Origin: Allobosea psychrotolerans
GTDB lineage: Bacteria > Pseudomonadota > Alphaproteobacteria > Rhizobiales > Beijerinckiaceae
NCBI RefSeq assembly: GCF_002917105.1
Contig: NZ_PQFZ01000011.1
Coordinates: forward strand, 140,916-204,915
Direction of reading: 5' to 3'
Length of the DNA stretch: 64,000 nucleotides
The notes under the pieces are model-generated. The model did no database searches. It was not told the DNA's origin and saw only the letters and a list, made by a program, of their open reading frames with translations. The position numbers and the translations under genes were made by a program. Positions 1 through 7,632 of the stretch are shown here, piece by piece (the first letter of the stretch is position 1; every line of letters begins with the position of its first letter).

Positions 1-48
1 GTGATCGCCGGCGATCCAGCATCGCCAGCGCGGTAAAGCGCGGGGCGT

Positions 49-1008
49 TCACAGGCCGAACCGAACCAGCGCATCGAGCGCGAAGCCGGCCGCCAGCAGC
101 AGTCCGGCGTGCCAGTTCGAGCGGAACAGGCGCAGCGCCAGCATCGGCGTCACGGCGCTGATCTGCGAAACCTGCCAGCCAAGATGAGCCGCGAAGCCCG
201 CGACGCCGAGCCAGGCGAAGACGCCGCCGCCGACCAGCCAGGTCGCGACAGCGATCAGCAGCGCGGCGAAACCGAAGCAGGCTCCGATCGCCTCCCGGCC
301 ATATCGCCCGAAATAGCGCGCGCTCGACTTGATGCCGGCGATGATGTCGTCCTCAATGTCCTGCAGCGCGTAGATCGTGTCGTAACCGATGGTCCAGAGG
401 ATCGCCGCCGCATAGACCAGATAGGCCGGGGCATCGAGCCGGCCGAAGACCGCGCTCCAGCCGAGAAGCGCGCCCCAGGAAAAGGCCAGGCCGAGCACGA
501 ATTGCGGCATCTGGGTGATGCGCTTCATGAAAGGATAGATCGCGACGATCGCCAGCGAGGCGATGCCGGTCAGAATCGTGAACCGGTTGAACTGGAGCAG
601 CACGAGCAGGCCGACAAGCGAGAGCCCGACCATGAACAGCGCCGCCGCCTGCACCGAGACCTGGCCGGAGGGGAGCGGTCTGCCGCGTGTCCGCGCAACC
701 TGCGCGTCAAGCTTGCGGTCGACGATGTCGTTGAAGGTCGAGCCGGCGGCGCGCATCACCACGGCGCCGATCAGGAACAGCAGGCAGTGCCAGGGGTTGG
801 GGAAGGCCTGTCTGTCGGTGATCGCCGCGAGGCCCGCCGACCACCAGCAGGGCAGAAGCAGAAGCTGCCAGCCGATCGGGCGCTCGATTCGCGCAAGCTT
901 GAGATAGGGCCTGAAACGTCGCGGCGCCCGCGTATCGACCCAATGGTCCGTCAAGGCGTCGGGAAGCGGAGCATCCGCTGTCGAAGCCACATCCCTCGTC
1001 GAAGCCAT
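49..1008 (-). CDS. ubiA: 4-hydroxybenzoate polyprenyltransferase
   Basis: This 319-residue integral membrane enzyme should attach the polyprenyl tail to 4-hydroxybenzoate in ubiquinone synthesis. The two aspartate-rich motifs of the UbiA prenyltransferase family are visible: NDIVDRKLD at residues 93-101 and YDTIYALQDIEDD at about 209-221, with hydrophobic helices between and after them. The frame stays open 60 codons further upstream, but that extension is Arg/Ser-rich and lies over the neighbouring intergenic region, so the ATG at 1008 was chosen. The gene is followed by the window edge; the 48 bases before its stop hold nothing I can assign. Function is assigned from family motifs and is secure at the family level. 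Confidence 0.93.
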   Translation of the reverse strand: MASTRDVASTADAPLPDALTDHWVDTRAPRRFRPYLKLARIERPIGWQLLLLPCWWSAGLAAITDRQAFPNPWHCLLFLIGAVVMRAAGSTFNDIVDRKLDAQVARTRGRPLPSGQVSVQAAALFMVGLSLVGLLVLLQFNRFTILTGIASLAIVAIYPFMKRITQMPQFVLGLAFSWGALLGWSAVFGRLDAPAYLVYAAAILWTIGYDTIYALQDIEDDIIAGIKSSARYFGRYGREAIGACFGFAALLIAVATWLVGGGVFAWLGVAGFAAHLGWQVSQISAVTPMLALRLFRSNWHAGLLLAAGFALDALVRFGL

Positions 1009-1045
1009 GCACCGTGCCGGGTCAGGAGCGAAGGTTACAAGGCGG

Positions 1046-1540
1046 TCAGAGCGCGCCCTGGGGAATCCGCAGCGATCCGCCGGTGATCGAATCGGCGCCG
1101 CCGAACGGGCTGCCGCCGCCCTGCTGCTGCGCCTGCTGCTGGGCGCGCTTCTGCATCGCCGCCTGCTGCTTGACCGCGTTGCAGGCATTGTTGCGGATGC
1201 CGGCAGCCTTGTCGTTGTCGGCCTTCAGGCCATCGACGAAGCTGGCCGGAATCTGGCACCAGTCCTGGTTCGCACTGGCGAATTTCAACGCCGCATTGCC
1301 ATTCCCGACCAGGCGGCCGAGCGTGCTGCAGGCTTGCGCCGGGGTCAGCTTCTTCTTGGATTTCGACGACGAGTTCAGCGAGGCCACGATCGACTGGCGC
1401 TCCGCCAGCAGCTTCTGGATCTGCTCGCAGCCGGAAGCCTGCGCCGCGGCCGGCGCGGCGTCGAGCAACGATACCGCCGCCAGACCGAGCGTCGCGATCA
1501 CTCCCGAAGCGATCTTGCTCGAAGTCCTCATGCGCCGCAT
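1046..1540 (-). CDS. secreted Gln-rich small protein, unknown function
   Basis: This is a roughly 164-residue exported protein of unknown function. A Sec signal peptide is visible (basic start, hydrophobic stretch, then AAPAAAQA before the likely cleavage site). The mature part has five cysteines (in ASGCEQIQ, QACSTLG, DWCQIP, NNACNAV), which suggests disulfides, and ends in a Gln/Gly-rich low-complexity tail. The ATG at 1540 places the signal peptide at the N terminus; upstream in-frame starts would add a charged extension. It lies between ubiA and the divergent rsmE, with 38 bases to the ubiA start. I do not recognise a named family. Confidence 0.7.
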   Translation of the reverse strand: MRRMRTSSKIASGVIATLGLAAVSLLDAAPAAAQASGCEQIQKLLAERQSIVASLNSSSKSKKKLTPAQACSTLGRLVGNGNAALKFASANQDWCQIPASFVDGLKADNDKAAGIRNNACNAVKQQAAMQKRAQQQAQQQGGGSPFGGADSITGGSLRIPQGAL

Positions 1541-1704
1541 ATGTCTTGCTCCGAATTGTTCGTGCTGGGAGCGCTTCCGCTCCGGAATGTTCATAACAGC
1601 CGCACCGTGTTAGCGCCAAGCGCCTATGCGAGTCCACTTGCCGTTACGCCTGGATTGTGGCGGTTTTCGCGCTGGTTCGGCGGCGCGGCGGCGGGTGACA
1701 GGAG

Positions 1705-2463
1705 ATGACCGCGCCGATGTCCGCCCCCGATTTTGCTCGCTACCGGCTTTATGTCGCCGACGATCTCGCCATTGGCAAGCGCCTGCCGCTGGCGCGCGAA
1801 CAGGCGAATTACCTGCTCAACGTGCTGCGCCTGAAGAGTGACGACACCATCATCGTGTTCAACGGCCGCGACGGCGAATGGCTCGCGGCGCTGACCGCGG
1901 AAGGGCGCAAGCAGGCAAGCCTCGGCCTGCTCCGGCAGACGCGCCCGCAGCCGGAAGCCCCCGATCTGCATTACCTGTTCGCCCCGCTGAAGCATGCGCG
2001 GCTCGACTATATCGCGCAGAAGGCCGTCGAGATGGGCGCGGGCCTGCTGCAGCCGGTTCTGACCCGCAGGACGCAGGTGTCGCGGCTCAATCTCGATCGG
2101 CTGCGCGCCAATGCGATCGAGGCGGCCGAGCAATGCGGCATCCTGTCATTGCCCGAGATCCGGGGCGAATGCGGGCTGGACGCGGCGCTCGAGGCGCTCG
2201 AACCCGAAAGGCTCCTGATCTTCTGCGACGAGGCGATGGCGCAGGAGAGCCCCGTCAAAGCGCTGGCTGCCGCCGCGCCCGGCCCACTGGCCGTGCTGAT
2301 CGGCCCTGAAGGCGGCTTCGACGAGGCCGAGCGCGTGCGCATCCTGGCGCGACCGAAAACGCTGAGAATCTCGCTGGGACCACGCATCTTGCGCGCCGAT
2401 ACAGCCGCCGTTGCGGCGCTCGCGCTCGTCCAGGCGGTTTTGGGCGACTGGCCGCGCGGCTAG
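1705..2463 (+). CDS. rsmE: 16S rRNA (uracil(1498)-N3)-methyltransferase
   Basis: RsmE methylates U1498 of 16S rRNA using S-adenosylmethionine. The 252-residue protein has the SPOUT-fold signature GPEGGF at residues 200-205 and the closing LGPRILRADTA at about 224-234, which form the cofactor knot; the N-terminal PUA-like RNA-binding part covers roughly residues 10-80. A GGAG ribosome-binding site directly precedes the ATG at 1705; a second ATG four codons in (1717) is a possible alternative start. It is divergent from the secreted protein upstream. Confidence 0.93.
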   Translation: MTAPMSAPDFARYRLYVADDLAIGKRLPLAREQANYLLNVLRLKSDDTIIVFNGRDGEWLAALTAEGRKQASLGLLRQTRPQPEAPDLHYLFAPLKHARLDYIAQKAVEMGAGLLQPVLTRRTQVSRLNLDRLRANAIEAAEQCGILSLPEIRGECGLDAALEALEPERLLIFCDEAMAQESPVKALAAAAPGPLAVLIGPEGGFDEAERVRILARPKTLRISLGPRILRADTAAVAALALVQAVLGDWPRG

Positions 2464-2526
2464 GGCAATGTACGATCCGGTCGTTGATGCCGGTGGGGTC
2501 ATGACGGCCTTTAGTTCTTTGTCGGC

Positions 2527-2574
2527 ACGCGTTTTCTTCACGCGAGCCGGTGGCCGCTTCGCTCGAAGGCGCTT
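2527..2574. repeat. dispersed palindromic repeat, family A (copy 1)
   Basis: A degenerate member of the repeat family whose best copy is at 62693-62764. It shows TTTTCTTCACGCGA, a GCCGGT centre at 2546-2551 (ACCGGT in other copies), and CGCTTCGCTCGAAGG. It occupies the 291-base gap between rsmE and the YbdK-like gene, in which I see no other convincing feature. Confidence 0.6.
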
Positions 2575-2754
2575 TGGCGCTGCAGGCGGTCGGGAACGCC
2601 AGGGCGTCTCGGACGTTTTCGCGATTGTGCGAAGGGAGCCGTATTCTCGACTCATTGGCCGCCAGGCTGTGGCGCGATTCCTGCCGAGGGGCGCGATGGC
2701 GCAAGCCCACCCCTCCGCACGGCCTGCAGCCCTTTGCCCGACGAGGATGACGCC

Positions 2755-3927
2755 ATGAACGAAGCCAACCGCTTCGGCATCGAAGAAGAATATTTCCTGT
2801 CCGATGCCGGCAGCCGCGGGATCGCCCGCAAGGTTTCTCCGAAGTTCTTCGCCGCGGTCCAGGACGCCTTTCCCGACGAGGTGCAGCGTGAAATGCTGCA
2901 ATCGCAGATCGAGGTCGCGACGCCGATCTGCGAATCGATGGCGCAGGCGCGGCATTCGCTCTCGACCTTGCGGAAGGGTCTGGCGGGGCTCGCGCTCGAA
3001 CATGAGATGCTGCTGCTGGCCTGCGGCACGCATCCCAGCGCCGTCTGGTCGCGCCAGCGCGCGACAGAGGCCACGCGTTACGACCAGATCATGCGCGACC
3101 TGCAGATGCTCGGCAGCCGCAACCAGCTCTGCGGCCTGCATATCCATGTCGAGATCGAGGATGAGGACGAGCGCATCCGGTTGATGGTGCGCATCCTGCC
3201 GTTCCTGCCGCTGCTCCTGGCGCTGTCGACCTCGTCGCCCTTCTGGCAGGGACAGCGCACCGGCCTGATGGGTTACAGGCTCTCGGCCTATGCCGAATTG
3301 CCGCGCACCGGCCTGCCCGAACTCTTCACCGATGCGGCCGATTACCGGAGCTATGTCGAGACCCTGGTCGCAGCTGGCGCGATCAAGGATGCGAGCTATA
3401 TCTGGTGGGCGATCCGCCCCTCCGACAAGCATCCGACGCTCGAACTGCGCATCGCCGACAGCTGCACGAGGCTTGATGACACGCTCGCCATCGCTGCGCT
3501 GTATCGCTGCCTGATCCGCCATCTGCAGCGCCATCGCGGGCTGAATGCGGAGCTCACGCCGGCGGCGCGTGCGATTGCCTCGGAGAATATCTGGCGCGCG
3601 CAGCGCTACGGCATCCACGGCGGGCTGATCTGCGCCCAGAGCCGGACCATGCGCTCCGTGCCGAGCCTGATCGACGAGCTGCTCGGCGACCTGGCCGATG
3701 ACGCCGCCGCGCTGGGCTGCAGGGCCGAGCTCGCATATTGCCGCAGGCTGGCGGCGAATGGCACCAGCGCTGACGTCCAGCTAGCTGTCTTCGAGGAGGC
3801 TAGGGGGAGGGCAGGGGGGCAGGCCGCGGGGCTTGCCGCCGTGGTCGATTGGCTGGCCTCCGAGACCCGTCTCGATGGCGTCGCCCTCTCGCCGGGCTGG
3901 CAGCCGGCCATGCGCGGCGCAGCCTGA
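2755..3927 (+). CDS. YbdK-family carboxylate-amine ligase
   Basis: This 390-residue protein belongs to the GCS2/YbdK branch of the glutamate-cysteine ligase superfamily, ATP-grasp-like enzymes that join a carboxylate to an amine. The diagnostic N-terminal GIEEEYF is at residues 8-14, and the conserved HIHVEIEDEDER and ELRIADS stretches follow. The start at 2755 is supported by GAGGA six to ten bases upstream; an in-frame ATG seven codons earlier has no such site. It lies 319 bases before gshA, so two members of the same superfamily are neighbours. YbdK proteins have weak glutamate-cysteine ligase activity in some bacteria; the real substrate here is unknown. Confidence 0.88.
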   Translation: MNEANRFGIEEEYFLSDAGSRGIARKVSPKFFAAVQDAFPDEVQREMLQSQIEVATPICESMAQARHSLSTLRKGLAGLALEHEMLLLACGTHPSAVWSRQRATEATRYDQIMRDLQMLGSRNQLCGLHIHVEIEDEDERIRLMVRILPFLPLLLALSTSSPFWQGQRTGLMGYRLSAYAELPRTGLPELFTDAADYRSYVETLVAAGAIKDASYIWWAIRPSDKHPTLELRIADSCTRLDDTLAIAALYRCLIRHLQRHRGLNAELTPAARAIASENIWRAQRYGIHGGLICAQSRTMRSVPSLIDELLGDLADDAAALGCRAELAYCRRLAANGTSADVQLAVFEEARGRAGGQAAGLAAVVDWLASETRLDGVALSPGWQPAMRGAA

Positions 3928-3944
3928 CGAACGCCCGCCAGAAC

Positions 3945-4012
3945 CGGATGATTTCAGATGCAATCACAAGGTGATCCCAGCTGAAATCTGAATCCGGCTC
4001 TCATCTGAAAGT
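3945..4012. repeat. imperfect inverted repeat next to family A element
   Basis: The gap between the two ligase genes (3928-4246) contains an imperfect inverted repeat, ACCGGATGATTTCAG against CTGAAATCTGAATCCGG, immediately followed by a family A repeat. The two together look like a composite mosaic element of the kind found in rhizobial intergenic regions. I see no gene in 3928-4246. Confidence 0.55.
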
Positions 4013-4013
4013 G

Positions 4014-4064
4014 AGAGCAGGATCGAAGCGAAAAACCGGTGCCCACTTCTTCGCATCCTGCTCT
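4014..4064. repeat. dispersed palindromic repeat, family A (copy 2)
   Basis: Perfect 10-base outer arms AGAGCAGGAT (4014-4023) and ATCCTGCTCT (4055-4064) enclose the family core GCGAAAAACCGGTGCCCACT with its ACCGGT centre at 4035-4040. It is one of six copies in the window and lies in the intergenic space upstream of gshA. Confidence 0.75.
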
Positions 4065-4246
4065 AACGACCGGGCGCGCCGCGCCGCCTTGCGTTGGCGC
4101 GGGGATCACTCTTGCATCAATGCGTGACGGGGGTCGTTGTCGAGCGCTTGAGGCTCGCCTATGTCTGGCGCTCCCGAGCCTGATCCGCCCGCGCCGAAAT
4201 GCGCGGGCGGCCGCATGGCTGCATGCCTTACTCTGCCGGAGCGCCC

Positions 4247-5626
4247 ATGGCTCGCGATGTGTCCGATTCGACCCCGATCGGTTCCAAGAACGAATTGATT
4301 TCCTGGATCGCTGCCGGCGAGAAGCCGGCCTCCGCGTTCAGGATGGGGACGGAGCACGAGAAGTTCCCGTTCTATGCGCATGACCTTTCCCCCGTGCCCT
4401 ATGAGGGACGCGATGGACGGGGCGGCATCCGCCATCTGCTGGAAGGCATGCAGGAGAGGCTGGGCTGGGAGCCGATCGTCGATGACGGCCACATCATCGG
4501 CCTTGCCGGCCCCGAAGGCGGCGGCGCGATCTCGCTGGAGCCCGGCGGCCAGTTCGAGCTCTCAGGCGCGCCGGTCGAAACGCTGCACGATACCGCCGAC
4601 GAACTCGCCGGCCATCTCGCCGACGTCAAGGCGGTCGCCGCGCCCCATGGCATCGGCTTCGTCGCGCTCGGCCATTCGCCGCTCTGGACGCGCGCCCAGA
4701 CTCCGGTGATGCCCAAGGGCCGCTACAAGATCATGGCGAACTACATGCCCAAGGTCGGCACGCGCGGCCTCGACATGATGTTCCGCACCTGCACCGTGCA
4801 GGTGAACCTCGATTTCGCGACCGAGGTCGATATGGTCAGGAAGCTCAGGGTCTCGCTCGCCCTGCAGCCGCTGGCCACCGCCTTGTTCGCGGCCTCGCCC
4901 TTCACCGAGGGCAAGCTCAACGGCCTCCAGTCGGTGCGTTCGGAAATCTGGCTCGATACCGACAAGGCGCGCTCCGGCATGCTTGCCTTCGCCTTTGACG
5001 AGGGCATGTCCTATGAGGGCTATGTCGACTGGGCGCTCGACGTTCCCATGTATTTCGTCAAGCGCGGCGCGGTCTATCACGACGTCGCCGGCGCCTCCTT
5101 CCGCGACCTGCTTGCCGGCAAGCTTGCGCAACTGCCGGGCGAGCGCGCCACGATCTCCGATTGGGCGAACCATCTCTCGACGCTGTTCCCCGAGGTCAGG
5201 CTCAAGCGCTTCCTCGAGATGCGCGGCGCCGATGCCGGGCCGCCCGAAATGCTGAATGCTCTGCCGGCCTTCTGGGTCGGCCTGCTCTACGACCAGGTCG
5301 CGCTCGATGCGGCCTGGGATCTGGTCAGGGGCTGGAGCGCCGAGGAGCGCCAGGCGCTGCGCGATGTGGTGCCGAAAGCCGGCCTCTCCGCCCGCATCGG
5401 CGGCCGCACGCTACGCGATCTGGCGCGGGAGGTGCTGGCGCTGGCGCGCGGTGGCCTCGCCCGGCGGGCCCGGCTGGATGGTGCGGGTAGGGACGAGACG
5501 GGTTTCCTCGCGCCGCTCGATGCGATCGTCGCGCAGGACCGCACGCTTGCGCAGCAACTCGCATCACGCTTCGAGGGCGAGTGGTCGGGCGAGATCGCGC
5601 CCCTGTTCTCGGCGCTTGCGCTGTAA
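4247..5626 (+). CDS. gshA: glutamate--cysteine ligase
   Basis: This 459-residue enzyme should catalyse the first step of glutathione synthesis, ATP-dependent coupling of glutamate to cysteine. It is the alphaproteobacterial/plant-type GCL: the FRMGTEHEKFPF stretch carries the metal-binding glutamates near residue 35, SLEPGGQFELSG follows near residue 100, and the RYKIMANYMPK and MFRTCTVQVNLDF motifs are present. The ATG at 4247 gives the usual family length; the frame is open 16 codons further upstream without a better ribosome-binding site. No second subunit or partner gene is adjacent. Confidence 0.92.
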   Translation: MARDVSDSTPIGSKNELISWIAAGEKPASAFRMGTEHEKFPFYAHDLSPVPYEGRDGRGGIRHLLEGMQERLGWEPIVDDGHIIGLAGPEGGGAISLEPGGQFELSGAPVETLHDTADELAGHLADVKAVAAPHGIGFVALGHSPLWTRAQTPVMPKGRYKIMANYMPKVGTRGLDMMFRTCTVQVNLDFATEVDMVRKLRVSLALQPLATALFAASPFTEGKLNGLQSVRSEIWLDTDKARSGMLAFAFDEGMSYEGYVDWALDVPMYFVKRGAVYHDVAGASFRDLLAGKLAQLPGERATISDWANHLSTLFPEVRLKRFLEMRGADAGPPEMLNALPAFWVGLLYDQVALDAAWDLVRGWSAEERQALRDVVPKAGLSARIGGRTLRDLAREVLALARGGLARRARLDGAGRDETGFLAPLDAIVAQDRTLAQQLASRFEGEWSGEIAPLFSALAL

Positions 5627-5692
5627 GGCATTCCAGTCAGTTTCGGCAGTCATGTTAACGAATTGGCCGAATTTATTCGGTATTTCGGAGAC

Positions 5693-5872
5693 ATGGAACG
5701 GATCAGAATGGCCATGTCCGACTTTGCCAGCGATGCGCGCGGCGCAACGGCGATCGAGTATGGCCTTGTCGTGAGCCTGATCTCGCTCACGATCGTGGTT
5801 TGGGCGACGCAGATCGGCCAGTCCGTGCTCGGCTTCTTCCAGTCGGTCGCCGCCGGCTTGACCACTCCCTGA
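5693..5872 (+). CDS. Flp-family type IVb pilin, orphan
   Basis: This 59-residue protein has the Flp/Fap pilin signature: a short charged leader ending in DARG, then ATAIEYGLVVSLISLTIVV as the start of the hydrophobic alpha-helix. TadV-type prepilin peptidases cut after that glycine, and the glutamate five residues beyond the cut is the conserved Glu of the family. A CGGAG sits just before the chosen ATG; another start ten codons earlier is possible. No tad/cpa assembly genes are nearby, so it depends on genes elsewhere or has another role. Confidence 0.82.
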   Translation: MERIRMAMSDFASDARGATAIEYGLVVSLISLTIVVWATQIGQSVLGFFQSVAAGLTTP

Positions 5873-5920
5873 GGGAATCGCTCAGGCTTTCGACCGGCAC
5901 CTTGACCGTTGCGGCGGTCT

Positions 5921-6802
5921 TTACTCCGCCGCCGTCTTGAAGCTCTGCAGATTGTCGAGGCTCTGGATGATGTGCTCGGCCAGCGCATTGGACAGAACCG
6001 AGGGGTCAAAGCGCGTACGCAGCAGACCGATCTTGCAGGATGGCAGCGTCGCATAGCCATCTGCCGGCCCCAGGATACGCATGCCGGGCCTGACCGCGCT
6101 TTCCGGCAGGACCGAGACGGCGAGCCCTGCGATCACCGCCGCGCCCACCGCCGTCGAATTCCAGCTCGCATAAAGCACTCGGAAGCGCCGGCCCTTGGTC
6201 TCCAGCGCTTCGACGGCGGCCTGCCGCCAGTTGCAGGTCGGGCGGCCGAGCGCCAGCGGCAGCGGGTCCTCCTCATGCACGCCATGGCGTGCCGAGGTCA
6301 CCCAAAGCAGCGGCTCGATGCGGATGATCTCGCCCTGGCCGCGACTCTCGACATGGGTGATGATGGCGAGGTCGATGTCGCCGGTGGCGATCCGATCGGC
6401 CAGCATCGGCGTCGGCTCGCAGACGACGGTGACCTCGGCGCGCGGGTTGGAGCGGGCGAAGCGGGCGAGAATTTCAGGCAAATAGCGGTCGGCATAGTCG
6501 TCGGGCACGCCGAGCCGGATGCGGCCCTTGAGGTCGGCATCGGTGAAGCTCGCGACGCATTCGAGGTTCAGCCGCACGATCCTGCGGGCATAGTCGAGCA
6601 GGCGCTCGCCATCCTCGGTCAGCTTGGCATGACGGCCGTCGCGCCCGAAGAGCGGCCGGCCGACGCGCTCCTCGAGCCGCTTCATCTGCATGGAGACGGC
6701 CGATTGCGTCTTGAATACGATCTCGGCGGCGCGGGTGAAGGAGCCGGTATCGGCGATGGCGACGAAGGTCTTGAGCTGGTCGGCGTCGAGCACATGCGCC
6801 AT
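5921..6802 (-). CDS. LysR-family transcriptional regulator
   Basis: A 293-residue LysR-type regulator. The N-terminal winged helix-turn-helix is clear (LKTFVAIADTGSFTRAAE through QSAVSMQMKRLEE, about residues 10-50), followed by a substrate-binding domain of the periplasmic-binding fold. The ATG at 6802 with a G-rich site upstream is preferred over an in-frame TTG four codons earlier. It is divergent from the DUF1127 gene, with a 168-base shared region; in LysR systems this arrangement usually means autoregulation and control of the divergent gene. The inducer cannot be read from sequence. Confidence 0.9.
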   Translation of the reverse strand: MAHVLDADQLKTFVAIADTGSFTRAAEIVFKTQSAVSMQMKRLEERVGRPLFGRDGRHAKLTEDGERLLDYARRIVRLNLECVASFTDADLKGRIRLGVPDDYADRYLPEILARFARSNPRAEVTVVCEPTPMLADRIATGDIDLAIITHVESRGQGEIIRIEPLLWVTSARHGVHEEDPLPLALGRPTCNWRQAAVEALETKGRRFRVLYASWNSTAVGAAVIAGLAVSVLPESAVRPGMRILGPADGYATLPSCKIGLLRTRFDPSVLSNALAEHIIQSLDNLQSFKTAAE

Positions 6803-6970
6803 GGCGGCCCCCAAACTGGATCATCAATATCCGTGCTGCAAAGCATCATAAGCATTCGTTTGGCTGATGACCAGCGGAAAGCTATCCTTTGGTCAGTTTC
6901 GAGGTCTTGCCAGCGGTGCGTCCGGGCGGGGCTTGGGAATACCCGTTATTTGGACCCTTAGGAGGTCGTT

Positions 6971-7354
6971 ATGCTGATCTTGACCATTGCCACGAAGCCG
7001 TTCGCGTCCGTTTTGGGTGTCGTTGCGCGCATCGCTGCGCGAGGGTTTGCCGGCGTAACGTCGCTCACGAAAGCGATCATCCATCGCCGCGAGGTCCTGC
7101 GCCTGACTGAGCTCGACGAACGCGGCCTCAAGGATATCGGCCTCGTCCGTTCCGATGTCGAAGGCGCGCTCGCCACCTCCTGGCTCGACGATCCCTCGAC
7201 CATTCTCGCCGCCCGCTCCGGTGCGCGTTCGGGCGTCGCCTCGGCGCGGCGCGCGGAAGGGGTTCGGCAGGCTCAGGTGAAGGCTCCCGCCATGAAGGCC
7301 GGGCCGGTCGCCAGGCAACCAGTCGCCAAGCAAGCGGTTGCGTGCAGCGCCTGA
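6971..7354 (+). CDS. DUF1127 domain protein
   Basis: A 127-residue protein whose residues 37-67 match the DUF1127 motif (HRREVLRLTELDERGLKDIG then R.D.E). In alphaproteobacteria DUF1127 proteins are small Arg-rich proteins, some shown to bind RNA and affect phosphate/carbon metabolism and RNA turnover. This one is longer than the roughly 50-residue forms, with an N-terminal hydrophobic segment and an Ala/Lys-rich tail. A strong GGAGG lies just before the ATG. A rho-independent terminator follows its stop, so it is probably a single-gene transcript divergent from the LysR gene. Confidence 0.82.
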   Translation: MLILTIATKPFASVLGVVARIAARGFAGVTSLTKAIIHRREVLRLTELDERGLKDIGLVRSDVEGALATSWLDDPSTILAARSGARSGVASARRAEGVRQAQVKAPAMKAGPVARQPVAKQAVACSA

Positions 7355-7378
7355 CCCCTTGGGGCTGCGCGTTCCTGT

Positions 7379-7408
7379 GGGCGGAGGCTTCGTGCTTCCG
7401 CCCTTTTT
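7379..7408 (+). terminator. rho-independent terminator after DUF1127 gene
   Basis: A 10-bp stem GGGCGGAGGC (7379-7388) pairs with GCTTCCGCCC (7394-7403, one G-T pair) around a TTCGT loop and is followed by five T. It starts 24 bases after the DUF1127 stop. The rest of the 278-base gap up to the chemoreceptor holds nothing else I can assign. Confidence 0.85.
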
Positions 7409-7632
7409 CGTGTCTGGGCCGCAGGCGGCGCGTCATCCCGGTCTCGTCCCTGGGTGCAATTCCTACCTCCGCGGCGGCGTACGTGCCGATGCTTGTGCCG
7501 CTTGATTGATTTCCTGCTGATTTGAGCGCTTTTGTGCGGCCGAGAAGCCAAGACTAACTCAAAATTCACCAAACTCGGCAAACTCTCCTGTCCATGCCGC
7601 GCCGGGAGAGCGCGTATCATTGCGATGCGGGG

